Below are positions 47,379 to 59,325 of a DNA stretch of 64,000 nt, piece after piece. Position 1 is the first letter of the stretch, and every line of letters begins with the position of its first letter. The stretch lies in NCBI RefSeq assembly GCF_003726035.1, contig NZ_QICD01000009.1, forward strand, positions 1 through 64,000, written 5' to 3'. Source of the DNA: Paraeggerthella hongkongensis (GTDB taxonomy: Bacteria > Actinomycetota > Coriobacteriia > Coriobacteriales > Eggerthellaceae). Made by a program: the position numbers and the translations under genes. The notes under the pieces are model-generated. The model worked only from the letters and a program-made list of their open reading frames with translations. It ran no database searches and was not told the DNA's origin.

Positions 47379-48194
47379 TCAGCAATCGGAGCCTCGGCGA
47401 CCGCTGGACGAACTCGGCCACGGAACAAGCCTTTTGACGATGGATCCCGAACCCTTGTTTTTGAGGTAGCGGTACCCGATAACCGAGAACACGATCGCGC
47501 CGATCAGGTTCACGAACAGATCCTCCATCGTATCCAGCAGCCCGATATCAAGGTAGCCCCCTACTCCAAGCTCCTGACCGTTCACGACAACCTCTTCTAT
47601 CCCGTCTATGCGCACAGGGTGCTGCGATCCCGTGGGATCCAAGAGCGCGCTCGCGATGCTGGTTACTACCGTGTCCTTTTGCATGTCCAGGCCGAACACC
47701 CGATCCATGCCGAACTCGAAGAACTCCCAAAGCACGCCGATGGTCATCGAGAAGCAAAACGCCACCACCACGCAGAAAAACGGCGAGAGCGAGAAGGCGA
47801 TGCGGTCCGATCGATTGAGGATGGACACGAGGGCAAGCCCGATCGCAGCAGCTAGAAACCCGTTGAACGTATGAAGAAGCGTATCCCAAAACGGGAATAT
47901 GGTGTAGAAATGCAGAAGCTCGCCCAAGATCTCGGCAGCGAAAATGAACAGCACGATGATCACTTCGAGCGTTTCGGGGATGGTGATGCTGAAGTTCACT
48001 TCAACGAACGCGGGCACCAAGAACAGCACCAACGTGAGAAGACAGAGAAAGAACGCCTCGTAATTGCCGAAGACGAGCGCAGAGGCCGCGCACGCGACCA
48101 CGACCAAGCGCAGCACCACGTACACGGCGAACGTTTTCTTGTTGCTGTGCATCTGGCGCGCCATAGCCTGCGCCGTCTCCCTTATGCGCCCCAT
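47379..48194 (-). CDS. YjdF/DUF2238-like membrane protein
   Basis: A 271-residue protein with about six membrane segments. The family-type region is PETLEVIIVLFIFAAEILGE, then LHFYTIFPFWDTLLHTFNGF. A later GVLWEFFEFGMDRVFGLDMQ with conserved acidic residues lies near a membrane surface, and a further helix (DLFVNLIGAIVFSVIGYRYL) ends the domain. The function is not established. It lies between rnr and the fatty-acid regulator on the same strand, 8 bp past the rnr stop. Confidence 0.75.
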   Translation of the reverse strand: MGRIRETAQAMARQMHSNKKTFAVYVVLRLVVVACAASALVFGNYEAFFLCLLTLVLFLVPAFVEVNFSITIPETLEVIIVLFIFAAEILGELLHFYTIFPFWDTLLHTFNGFLAAAIGLALVSILNRSDRIAFSLSPFFCVVVAFCFSMTIGVLWEFFEFGMDRVFGLDMQKDTVVTSIASALLDPTGSQHPVRIDGIEEVVVNGQELGVGGYLDIGLLDTMEDLFVNLIGAIVFSVIGYRYLKNKGSGSIVKRLVPWPSSSSGRRGSDC

Positions 48195-48202
48195 AGCCCT
48201 GG

Positions 48203-50284
48203 CTACCGCCCTTGTTGAACAGGACGGAAATCCAACCGCCTGGCGCGCGGATCGGCGGATGTCAGAACCACGGCAAGGCGCTGTCCCAAGCGATAGGTTG
48301 CGCCCGTGTCCTGACCGGTCAGGCGGTGCTGCACCGGATCGAACGCGAAGTACTCTGGCCCCAGGTTTCTTACGGGAACCAAACCTTCGGCAGTGTTGTC
48401 CAGCCGCACGTACAGCCCGTACGTTGCTACGCCCGACACCACGGCAGAAAACGACTGGCCTACGAACGCCTGCAAGTACTCGATGATTTTGATTTCCTGG
48501 GATTCGCGCGCCGCCTTCTCGGCCACGCGCTCCATATCCGAGGAATGCTCGGCTATCCAGGGAAGCGCCGCAACCTCCTGATCGAATCGCTCCGACCGCT
48601 TCGTCAGCTGCGCCTTCAACATGCGATGCACCACCAGATCAGGATATCGCCTGATGGGAGATGTGAAATGCGTGTACGAGCTGCTAGCGAGCCCGAAGTG
48701 GGGCTCGCACGCAGGCCGGTAAACCGCCCGCTTCATGGAACGAAGCAGCAGCGACGAGACCAACTCCCCTTCCGCGCGGGAAGCGCTGGCCTCAAGAACC
48801 TGCTGCAGCACCCGGGGATCGCCCGCCACCAGTTTGCCTTGATCAACCAGGTCGAACCACGAGAACTCCTGAAACACCGGAATCAGAGCCGCCAAGCTGT
48901 CCGCCGACGGCTGTTCGTGCACGCGAAACAAGCTTGGGAACCGAGCGTCGTTCAAGTGACGAGCCACTGTTTCGTTCGCGAAGATCATCGCCTCTTCGAT
49001 CAGCGAGGTCGCGTCGGTCTTGCGCCTGAGGTCTATGGCAACGGGATGCCCCTCCCGATCGAGGCGCACGCGCGCTTCCACCGTGTCGAAGTCCAGCCCT
49101 CCCGCCGCTTCGCGCGCCGCCGAGCGCCTGCGCGCAATGAGCGAAAGACGGGCAAGGCGCCAGGCAAGCTGATCGTCGGCTTCGGCCCGAGCATCGATCA
49201 TGTCCTGCGCCTCATCGTACGACAAGCGCGCGTTCGAGCGAATAAGGGCAGGGTACAGATCGTACGAAACCAACCGCGCATCGTCGTCGAGGTACAGATC
49301 GACCGTCATCGAGCGTCGCACTTCGTTCGGGCGCAGCGAGCACAGATCGCCCGACAGCTCCTCCGGCAGCATCGGGATCACCCGATCGACTAGGTACACG
49401 CTTGTTGCGCGGCGCCGTGCATCCAGATCAAGCGACGAGTTCCACGGCACGTAGTGCGAAACGTCCGCGATGTGCACGCCCAGACGCCAGCGCACGGCCT
49501 CCGCCCCGCGCCCGTCCACGAATCGCATGCTGTCGGGTGCTTCCTCCCGACGCGCCGGCTGGCTCAGCACGACTTCGCCGTTCGCCAAAACCACGGGATC
49601 CAAGGAGATCGCGTCATCGAAGTCGCGCGCATCCGCAGGGTCGATGGTAAACGTGAAGCGCTCGCGCAGATCACGGTACCCTTCGGCCAGCGCGACATCC
49701 TCGTCAACCGTTGCAGCGCGCGCCTCTGAAAGCGCGCCTTCGGAAAACGTCGTCTCGAGCTTATGCCGCGCGATCACCAAATCTATCGCCGCAGCTTCCT
49801 CGTCAGCCTTGCCGAGTACTTCTTCGATAACTCCCGTCGCCGCCGTATTACGGGAAGGAAACGTCGAAATGCGCACGCGGACAAGCGAGCCGTCCTCGAT
49901 ATCAGGATACTCTGAGCGCATCGTGAAAACGTCGTAAGGGATGCGCGTGTCTTCAGGAACCACGACGCCGAAAGGTTCGGCCACCTCGTAGCGGCCCACC
50001 AGCGTATCGTGCGCACGGTCGATCACGCGCAACACGCGCGCAGCCGGCTTCTCCGTCGCATGGGATCCATGCCGCTCGTGCGGCTGCTTTGCACCGCCCT
50101 TCGGCGCGGGAAGGGGAGCCAACTCCACCAGATCGCCGTCGAACGCGCCCGCCATCTTCGATTCCGGCACGAAGAACTCGCCTTCGGCGGTCTGCACGAA
50201 GCCGAAGCCGCCCGCGCGAACCATCAGGACGCCTCGAGGATGAGCGCGGGGCGTGCGCCGCGTATGCGAACGGGAACGAGCCAC
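48203..50284 (-). CDS. rnr: ribonuclease R (RNB family exoribonuclease)
   Basis: A 693-residue 3'-5' exoribonuclease from GTG 50284. An N-terminal cold-shock-like domain (VRAGGFGFVQTAEGEFFVPE) is followed by the RNB catalytic domain with DPADARDFDDAISL (the Asp cluster), and later YTHFTSPIRRYPDLVVHRML. The C-terminal S1 domain is FSAVVSGVATYGLYVRLDNT. It degrades structured RNA, and in other bacteria works with tmRNA-SmpB in clearing faulty mRNA. It lies 5 bp after the protease gene. Confidence 0.93.
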   Translation of the reverse strand: MARSRSHTRRTPRAHPRGVLMVRAGGFGFVQTAEGEFFVPESKMAGAFDGDLVELAPLPAPKGGAKQPHERHGSHATEKPAARVLRVIDRAHDTLVGRYEVAEPFGVVVPEDTRIPYDVFTMRSEYPDIEDGSLVRVRISTFPSRNTAATGVIEEVLGKADEEAAAIDLVIARHKLETTFSEGALSEARAATVDEDVALAEGYRDLRERFTFTIDPADARDFDDAISLDPVVLANGEVVLSQPARREEAPDSMRFVDGRGAEAVRWRLGVHIADVSHYVPWNSSLDLDARRRATSVYLVDRVIPMLPEELSGDLCSLRPNEVRRSMTVDLYLDDDARLVSYDLYPALIRSNARLSYDEAQDMIDARAEADDQLAWRLARLSLIARRRSAAREAAGGLDFDTVEARVRLDREGHPVAIDLRRKTDATSLIEEAMIFANETVARHLNDARFPSLFRVHEQPSADSLAALIPVFQEFSWFDLVDQGKLVAGDPRVLQQVLEASASRAEGELVSSLLLRSMKRAVYRPACEPHFGLASSSYTHFTSPIRRYPDLVVHRMLKAQLTKRSERFDQEVAALPWIAEHSSDMERVAEKAARESQEIKIIEYLQAFVGQSFSAVVSGVATYGLYVRLDNTAEGLVPVRNLGPEYFAFDPVQHRLTGQDTGATYRLGQRLAVVLTSADPRARRLDFRPVQQGR

Positions 50285-50288
50285 GGCT

Positions 50289-51569
50289 CTATTCCCTTAC
50301 AAGCGACTGAGCGGTTTCGATAGCAAGCGCCTTTTGATTGTCGACCCCTTCGGACAGCCCCACCGCAATGTCGGGCACCACGCCCACCCGATCGATGTTG
50401 TGGCCGAGCGGGCTCTTGTAGTACGCAGCGGTGTAGCGAAGCGCTCCGCCGAAGCTGAGGTCGCGCGTGACCTGGACCGAACCCTTCCCGAGGGTGGTCG
50501 ATCCCACAAGCGTAGCGCGCTGGTTGTCTTTGAGCGCGGCGGCTAGCACCTCGGCGGAAGCCGCCGTGTTCCCATTGACCAGCACCACAAGGGGCTTGTC
50601 GGTCGCAATGGTGCCGTTCGCGTTCTTCGTGGTTTCCTCGGCTTCCTTCGTCTGGATCTTGACCACGGTACCGCTCTTCACGAACAAGCTGGCCACATCC
50701 ACCGACTGCGTCAAGAATCCGCCGGGATTGTCGCGGATGTCCAAGACGAACGAGAGCGCGCCTTGCGATTCCAGATCGGAAATCGCGCTGCTCACCAAGC
50801 TGGACGCGTTCTGAGTAACCTGCTTGAGCTGGATGTAGCCCACGGAACCCGAAAGCTCGGCGACGACGTTTTTCACGGTGTAGCTCGAGCACGAAAGCGT
50901 GGTGGTGAATTCCTCGCCGCCTTCGTCCTCAAGGGATGCAGCCCGCCGCCAGGTTACGACGGCGTCCTCCCCTTCGTCGCGGCGCAGGGCCGCAGCCACC
51001 TCCGTGGTGGTCCAGTCATGATCGCGATCGCCGTCGATGGCCACAACGAAATCGCCTTGGCGTACGTCAGCAGCCTGAGCGGCGGAGCCCTCGAACACGT
51101 CCACAGCGTACGCGCGCCCGTTGTATTCCGAGAACAGCACGCCGATGCCCGCATAGCTTCCCGCGCTGTCCTTCATAAGCGCGGCATAGCGGTTCGCGTC
51201 GTAGTAGCGCAGATACGGGTCCTGCGTAGTCTTGGCAAACGCCTCGAGCACGTTCGAGGTTGCCGCATCAAGATCATAAGAGTCCAAGCTATCGTTTTTG
51301 AGGACGTCCTCCACTTCGCCGACGCGCGCGCCGAGCGATCCGTACGCATCGCGCGACAAGTCGCTTCTCAACGAGGTTTGGGAATCCCCGGGAAGTCCTC
51401 CCATCCCCAAGGACTCCAGCAAGGGAATTTCGCCGCGCACGAAAAAGCCGCCGACAAATGCCAGGCACACTACGGCAAAGAAAGAAAACGCCTTGATGAG
51501 GCGCACGTTGCGCGCCCGCGCTTTACGCGCGGACGCGGCAATCTTCGAACTGTCAGTATGCTTCGCCAT
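50289..51569 (-). CDS. S41 family C-terminal processing protease (CtpA-like)
   Basis: A 426-residue protein with one N-terminal membrane anchor (LIKAFSFFAVVCLAFVGGFF, about residues 24-43) and the rest extracellular. PDZ domain at about 135-205 (GIGVLFSEYNGRAYAVDVFE, GDFVVAIDG). The S41 core has catalytic Ser in NGNTAASAEVLAAALKDN and Lys in STTLGKGSVQVTRDL. It likely processes cell-envelope proteins. Following ftsE-ftsX, it may act with the cell-wall hydrolase machinery. Confidence 0.92.
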   Translation of the reverse strand: MAKHTDSSKIAASARKARARNVRLIKAFSFFAVVCLAFVGGFFVRGEIPLLESLGMGGLPGDSQTSLRSDLSRDAYGSLGARVGEVEDVLKNDSLDSYDLDAATSNVLEAFAKTTQDPYLRYYDANRYAALMKDSAGSYAGIGVLFSEYNGRAYAVDVFEGSAAQAADVRQGDFVVAIDGDRDHDWTTTEVAAALRRDEGEDAVVTWRRAASLEDEGGEEFTTTLSCSSYTVKNVVAELSGSVGYIQLKQVTQNASSLVSSAISDLESQGALSFVLDIRDNPGGFLTQSVDVASLFVKSGTVVKIQTKEAEETTKNANGTIATDKPLVVLVNGNTAASAEVLAAALKDNQRATLVGSTTLGKGSVQVTRDLSFGGALRYTAAYYKSPLGHNIDRVGVVPDIAVGLSEGVDNQKALAIETAQSLVRE

Positions 51570-51587
51570 GACCTTCCACGCGAAACG

Positions 51588-52496
51588 CTACACCTTGAGG
51601 TAGCGACGCATAGCCAATGCAGAGCCAACCAAGCCGATGAACAGGCCGGAAACAATCAGCACCGCATAGATGAGCAGGAACATATTCAAGGCGATATCGA
51701 AGTTCAAGAACATGAGCGCGCTTTGCAAACGCGGCAACGCGAAGTTGCGAAGCAGCTCCAAGCACCCGACCGCCAAAAGCGAGCCGATGATAGCGTGCAG
51801 CGCGCCTTCCATGAGGAAGGGCCCGCGAATAAAGCCGTTCGACGCACCCACCAAGCGCATAATGGCAATCTCCTTGCGACGAGCAAGAATGGCAAGGCGG
51901 ATGGTGTTGTTGATGAACACGAGCGCGATGAACACAAGCAAGCCGACCAAGGCGATGCCCACGTAGCGCACGTAGTTGGTCAGGGCGAACAGCCGCTCGA
52001 CCGTCTTCTCGCCGTACTTGACGGAATCGGCAGGATTGCTGGGATCCTCGCTGATCTTCTGGTACGTCGCATTGCTCAGCAGCGACGAGGCAACCTGCTC
52101 GACCAACTGCGGGTCGGACAGCTCGATGTCGATCGAAGCCGGCAAGGGGTTCTGCCCGTCAAGCGTGTCGATGATGTCGGAGCTCGACGTAGAGCGGAAT
52201 TTCTCGAGCGCCTGGTCTTTCGTCGTGAACCCAACCGAGGCCACGCCCTCAAGACCCTTGACGTAGCTTGAAACGCTCTGAACATCGGCTTCGGGAGCGT
52301 CGTCGGCCACATACGCCGTGATGGACACTTCGTTCTCAACCGACGAAACCACGTTTTCGACCACAAGGCCGGCAACGAAGAAAATGCCGATGATCAGAAG
52401 CGACAGGAAGATGGTGACGATGGAACCGAGTGCCGTTGAAAGGTTGCGCGTGAAGCCGGTGAGCGACTCGCGCAGGAAGTAGAAGAAACTAGACAT
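51588..52496 (-). CDS. ftsX: cell-division permease-like protein FtsX
   Basis: A 302-residue membrane protein with four segments: one at about residues 22-44, an extracellular loop (about 50-170), and three near the C-terminus, with the FtsX-type [20 protein letters not shown] motif. With FtsE it activates peptidoglycan hydrolases during division. Its start overlaps ftsE by 8 bp. Confidence 0.95.
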   Translation of the reverse strand: MSSFFYFLRESLTGFTRNLSTALGSIVTIFLSLLIIGIFFVAGLVVENVVSSVENEVSITAYVADDAPEADVQSVSSYVKGLEGVASVGFTTKDQALEKFRSTSSSDIIDTLDGQNPLPASIDIELSDPQLVEQVASSLLSNATYQKISEDPSNPADSVKYGEKTVERLFALTNYVRYVGIALVGLLVFIALVFINNTIRLAILARRKEIAIMRLVGASNGFIRGPFLMEGALHAIIGSLLAVGCLELLRNFALPRLQSALMFLNFDIALNMFLLIYAVLIVSGLFIGLVGSALAMRRYLKV

Positions 52497-53331
52497 CGAA
52501 ACCGTACACCCCCCTATCCTGGTCGCGGGTCAGATTGCCGCGGTCGAGCGCGATGACGCGACGACGCATGTTATCGACCATTTCGCGGTCGTGCGTGGCA
52601 ACGAGCACCGTGGTGCCCGTACGGTTGATGCGCTCGAGCAGGTCCATGATGCCGCGCGAGGTCTGCGGGTCCAAGTTGCCCGTGGGCTCGTCGCAGATGA
52701 GCAGCGGCGGGCGGTTCACGATGGCACGCGCGATGGACACGCGCTGCTGCTCGCCGCCGGAAAGCTGGTCGGGGCGCTTGTTGAGCTTGTCCTGCAGGCC
52801 CACCAGGCGCAAAACCTCAGGGACCTGCGTCTTGATGACGTGACGGCTCTTGCCGATTACCTCGAGAGCAAACGCGACGTTCTCGAACACGGTCTTGTTC
52901 GGCAGGAGCTTGAAGTCCTGGAACACGCATCCGATGTTGCGGCGCAAATACGGCACGCGCCAGTTGCGCATGGTGGACAGGTCCTCGTCGGCCACGTAGA
53001 TATGGCCCTGCGTGGGCTTCACCTCGCGAATGAGCATGCGGATGAAGGTCGACTTGCCCGAACCAGAATGGCCTACCAAGAAGATGAACTCGCCCGCATA
53101 GATCTGCAGGGAGATATCGTTGAGGGCCGGCTTGTTCGGCTGCGCAGGGTATACCTTCGTCACATGGTCGAACGTGATGACCGGGGTGCCCGTTTGCTGG
53201 GGAATGTCATCGACTTCCAGCACCGGCAGCGACGCGGACAGCTGCGACGCAGTTTGCCGCACCGGCGCCGCATGGGCACCGCCGCGCCGCTGCGGGCGCG
53301 CAGGAACCCCTTGGCTGATGTCGTTCGTCAC
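52489..53331 (-). CDS. ftsE: cell-division ATP-binding protein FtsE
   Basis: A 280-residue ABC ATPase from GTG 53331 (CGGAG upstream). Walker [11 protein letters not shown]-loop VFQDFKLL, signature [15 protein letters not shown], Walker [11 protein letters not shown] and switch His in VATHDREMV. About 50 extra N-terminal residues ([14 protein letters not shown]) are basic and disordered, longer than typical FtsE. Confidence 0.95.
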   Translation of the reverse strand: MTNDISQGVPARPQRRGGAHAAPVRQTASQLSASLPVLEVDDIPQQTGTPVITFDHVTKVYPAQPNKPALNDISLQIYAGEFIFLVGHSGSGKSTFIRMLIREVKPTQGHIYVADEDLSTMRNWRVPYLRRNIGCVFQDFKLLPNKTVFENVAFALEVIGKSRHVIKTQVPEVLRLVGLQDKLNKRPDQLSGGEQQRVSIARAIVNRPPLLICDEPTGNLDPQTSRGIMDLLERINRTGTTVLVATHDREMVDNMRRRVIALDRGNLTRDQDRGVYGFDV

Positions 53332-53371
53332 AGAATGCTCCGTTCAAATAGTGATGTACTGAGACGGCCTG

Positions 53372-53380
53372 ATTCTAGCA
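53372..53380 (-). promoter_or_regulatory. extended -10 promoter for the ftsE operon
   Basis: TGC-TAGAAT on the minus strand, about 40 bp before the ftsE start and just past the transketolase stop. No clear -35. It would start an ftsE-ftsX-protease-rnr transcript. Confidence 0.45.
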
Positions 53381-53386
53381 GAACCG

Positions 53387-54352
53387 CTATCGGGCCATAA
53401 CCTTCTTCACAGCTTCGACAATCGCCCGCGAACCCAGGTTGAAGTAGTCGAGAAGTTCCTCGAACTCGCCCGATTTGCCGAACTGATCGCGCATGCCCAC
53501 GAACTCGACCGGCGTCGGGTTCGTGCGCGCAAGCACCTCCGCCACAGCCGATCCCAAGCCGCCGTAGACGCTGTGCTCCTCGGCCACCACTACGCGGCCC
53601 GTCTTCGCTGCTGACGCAACGACGGTCTCCTCGTCAAGGGGCTTGACGCTGAATGCGTCGATAACCTCGGCCTGAATGCCCTCTTCGGCAAGCATGTCCG
53701 CCGCCTTGAGCGCCTGCTCCACTTCGACGCCGCACGCCACGATGGTGGCGTCGGAACCCTCGCGCAGCACGTAGGCGCGCCCCAGCTCCAGCTCCACGCC
53801 GTCGGCGTAGACGGCCGGAACGGACGCGCGGCCCATGCGCACGTAGACTGGACCGGGCGTAGCCGCGGCCAGGCGGATTGCGGCGCGCGCAGCCGCATAG
53901 TCGGCCGGTACCAGCACGCGCATGTTGGGAAGCCCGCGCATGAGCGAGACGTCCTCGAGCATCTGATGGCTGCCGCCGTCAGGGCCGACGGAAATGCCCG
54001 CATGCGTCGGAGCGATCTTCACGTCCAAGTTGCTGTAGCACACGGTGTTGCGGATCTGGTCGTAAGCACGGCCCGTACCGAACACGGCGAACGAGCCGGT
54101 ATAGGCCACATGGCCCGTGATGGCCAGGCCCGCCGCCACGTCGACCATGTTCTGCTCGGCGATGCCGCAGTTGAACAGGCGATCCTCGAAGCCCGCATCC
54201 GCCAGCTTCTTGGTGGTGGTGGAACCCGTCAGGTCGGCGTCCACGGCAACGACCGGCAGGCCCTCGCCGGCCAGCTCCGCAAGCGTCGCTCCGTACGCCG
54301 CGCGCGTTGCGCGCTTGACCTGGGACTGCGTTTCGTCTGCCAGCTTAACCAC
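53387..54352 (-). CDS. transketolase, C-terminal subunit
   Basis: A 321-residue protein with the transketolase pyrimidine-binding and C-terminal domains: GIAEQNMVDVAAGLA (catalytic Glu), THAGISVGPDGGSHQMLEDV, and EEHSVYGGLGSAVAEVLA. Together with the adjacent N-terminal half it forms a split transketolase of the pentose phosphate or related pathway. It overlaps the N-terminal subunit gene by 8 bp. Confidence 0.93.
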   Translation of the reverse strand: MVKLADETQSQVKRATRAAYGATLAELAGEGLPVVAVDADLTGSTTTKKLADAGFEDRLFNCGIAEQNMVDVAAGLAITGHVAYTGSFAVFGTGRAYDQIRNTVCYSNLDVKIAPTHAGISVGPDGGSHQMLEDVSLMRGLPNMRVLVPADYAAARAAIRLAAATPGPVYVRMGRASVPAVYADGVELELGRAYVLREGSDATIVACGVEVEQALKAADMLAEEGIQAEVIDAFSVKPLDEETVVASAAKTGRVVVAEEHSVYGGLGSAVAEVLARTNPTPVEFVGMRDQFGKSGEFEELLDYFNLGSRAIVEAVKKVMAR

Positions 54353-55184
54353 GGCAGGCCTCCTTCTCCTCCAGCGCCGCCAGATCGGCCAGCGCGGCCT
54401 CGGTCTGCTCGGGCGACGGCGCCTTGCCGTGCCAACCCGCTTGATGCTCCATGAACGACACGCCCTTGCCCTTCACCGTGCGCGCGATGAACGCATGGGG
54501 CTTGCCCTGACGATCTGCCTTCGCAGCCGAAAGCGCCTCGATAAGGGCGTCTATATCGTGTCCGTCAACCTCGCACGCGTCCCAACCGAACGCCTGGAAC
54601 TTCGCCACCAGATCGCCCGGATCGCACACGTCGGCCGTGTCGCCGTCGATCTGCAGGCAGTTGCGGTCCACGATGGCCACCAGGTTGTCCAGATTGCGGT
54701 GAGCCGCGAACATAGCGGCCTCCCACACCTGGCCCTCCTGGCACTCGCCGTCGCCCAAAAGCGCGAACACCGTCTGGCCCTTCCCGTCAAGCTTCAAGCC
54801 GGCGGCAGCGCCCGCCGCAACGGACAGCCCCTGGCCGAGCGAGCCGGTGGACACCTCAACGCCGGGAACCAAGCTGGAATCGGGATGACCCTGCAAACGG
54901 CCCCCCAGCTTGCGCAGCGTCAGCAGCTCCTCGCGCGGGAAGTAGCCCGCATGCGCGAGCACGGCGTAGAGCGCCGGCGCGGCATGGCCTTTCGCCAGGA
55001 TGAAGCGATCGCGCGCCTCGTCGTCGGGATTCTGGGAGTCGTACTCGAGGACGCTCCCGAAGTACAGCGCGCATAGGATGTCGGCGCACGAGAGCGACCC
55101 GCCCGGGTGCCCGCTTCCCGCTTCCGCGATCATGCGCACGATGTCCTTGCGCATCTCGTTCGCCCGCCGTTCAAGCTCGGTCAT
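54345..55184 (-). CDS. transketolase, N-terminal subunit
   Basis: A 279-residue protein from ATG 55184, with AAAGGAAC upstream. ThDP-binding features: EAGSGHPGGSLSCADILCAL, GSLGQGLSVAAGAA and GDGECQEGQVWEAAMFAAH then RNLDNLVAIVDRN. It combines with the next gene product to form the full enzyme. It lies 15 bp after prfB. Confidence 0.93.
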   Translation of the reverse strand: MTELERRANEMRKDIVRMIAEAGSGHPGGSLSCADILCALYFGSVLEYDSQNPDDEARDRFILAKGHAAPALYAVLAHAGYFPREELLTLRKLGGRLQGHPDSSLVPGVEVSTGSLGQGLSVAAGAAAGLKLDGKGQTVFALLGDGECQEGQVWEAAMFAAHRNLDNLVAIVDRNCLQIDGDTADVCDPGDLVAKFQAFGWDACEVDGHDIDALIEALSAAKADRQGKPHAFIARTVKGKGVSFMEHQAGWHGKAPSPEQTEAALADLAALEEKEACRG

Positions 55185-55198
55185 TCCTGTTCCTTTCA

Positions 55199-56293
55199 TT
55201 ATTGGGACACTCTCCAACGGTGATAGCCCACTACGAACTCGTCCAGATCGCCGTCGAGGACCGCCTCCACGTTGCCGGTCTCGATGCCGCTGCGGACGTC
55301 TTTAACCATTTGGTAGGGATACAGCACGTAATTGCGAATCTGGCTGCCGAACGTGGAGTCCATACGCTCGCCGCGCAGTTCGGCCAGCTCCTGGGCGCGC
55401 TTCTGCTCTTCGCGCTCGTAGAGCTTCGCCTTCAGCACGCGAAACGCGGCTTCCTTGTTTTGCAGCTGGGATTTCTCGTTCTGGCACGTGACCACGATGC
55501 CGGTGGGCACGTGCGTGAGGCGCACGGCCGAGTCGGTGGTGTTGACGCATTGCCCGCCCGGGCCGCTCGACCGATACACGTCCACGCGAACGTCGGAGGG
55601 ATTGAGATCCACCTCGATGTCATCGGGAAGCACCGGGAGCACCTCCACGCCGGCGAACGTGGTGTGCCTGCGTTTCTTGTCGTCGGTCGGACTGATGCGC
55701 ACCAGACGATGCACGCCGTTTTCGCTTTTCAGCATGCCGAAAGCGTTGCGGCCCTCCACCTGGATGGTAGCCTTGTCCAATCCGATGCCCTCGCCCGGAA
55801 CCACGTCGAGCACGGTGACCTTCCACCCTTTGCCCTCGGCGTAGCGAGCGTACATGCGATACAGCATCTCGGTCCAGTCCTGGGCCTCCAAGCCGCCCGA
55901 CCCGGGGTTCACCGTCAAAATGGCGTCTCCCCCGTCGAAGCGCTCGGAGAACCACGAGCTGATCTCCAGCTTGTCCAGCATGCCGTCGAGCGCGTCGAGC
56001 GCGGATTGGGCTTCGTCGGCGAACAGCTCGTCTTCCGCAGCCAGTTCGAACGCGGCACGCGCGTCCTCCAAAAGGGCCGCCGCCTCGTCGTACTCGCCGA
56101 TCGTGTCGCGCAGCACGCTGGCCTGCTTCGACACGCTTTGGGCATGGGACGCGTCATCCCAAAAGCCCGGCGACGCGATCTCGGCGTCGAGCTTCTCAAG
56201 CTCCGCCGTTTTGTCTTCGATGTGCAGGTACCCGCGCGCGTCTTCCACGCGACGGGCCACCTGCTCTAAGTCTTTCAAGTCTCTATCAGCCAT
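55199..56293 (-). CDS. prfB: peptide chain release factor 2
   Basis: A 364-residue release factor that reads UAA and UGA. The GGQ loop is in RSSGPGGQCVNTTDSAVRLT; an acidic helical N-domain precedes it. The frame is continuous from ATG 56293, so the usual programmed frameshift with internal TGA is not needed here. It lies 5 bp after secA and before the transketolase pair. Confidence 0.95.
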   Translation of the reverse strand: MADRDLKDLEQVARRVEDARGYLHIEDKTAELEKLDAEIASPGFWDDASHAQSVSKQASVLRDTIGEYDEAAALLEDARAAFELAAEDELFADEAQSALDALDGMLDKLEISSWFSERFDGGDAILTVNPGSGGLEAQDWTEMLYRMYARYAEGKGWKVTVLDVVPGEGIGLDKATIQVEGRNAFGMLKSENGVHRLVRISPTDDKKRRHTTFAGVEVLPVLPDDIEVDLNPSDVRVDVYRSSGPGGQCVNTTDSAVRLTHVPTGIVVTCQNEKSQLQNKEAAFRVLKAKLYEREEQKRAQELAELRGERMDSTFGSQIRNYVLYPYQMVKDVRSGIETGNVEAVLDGDLDEFVVGYHRWRVSQ

Positions 56294-56297
56294 GTTC

Positions 56298-59114
<2,817 letters not shown>

Positions 59115-59325
59115 GTATGCGCCATCCTTTTCGCGGCCGGAACTGCGCCGGTCGCGCGGTCGAACGTTTGAATACAGCACGAACCACTCTAACATAACGA
59201 ACCCGTCGGCATCGGCCGGTCAATAATCTCAACAGCATTTTCGCACCGCTGGCCCCGATGCGAGCGACGACGCGCGAGACTGCGGAAACAGCGTTTTTCC
59301 TTGCTTCTTTGCGCTCGACGGCTGA
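59115..59325. other. gap between secA and the BTAD regulator
   Basis: About 210 bp containing the secA leader. A TTGACC (minus strand, about 59217-59222) and a TGTTAGAGT extended -10-like element (about 59188-59196) are possible parts of a secA promoter, but the spacing is poor. No gene seen. Confidence 0.35.

Noticed and set aside
56180-56293. Programmed frameshift in prfB
   Set aside because: The frame is continuous from its ATG, so no in-frame TGA has to be bypassed.
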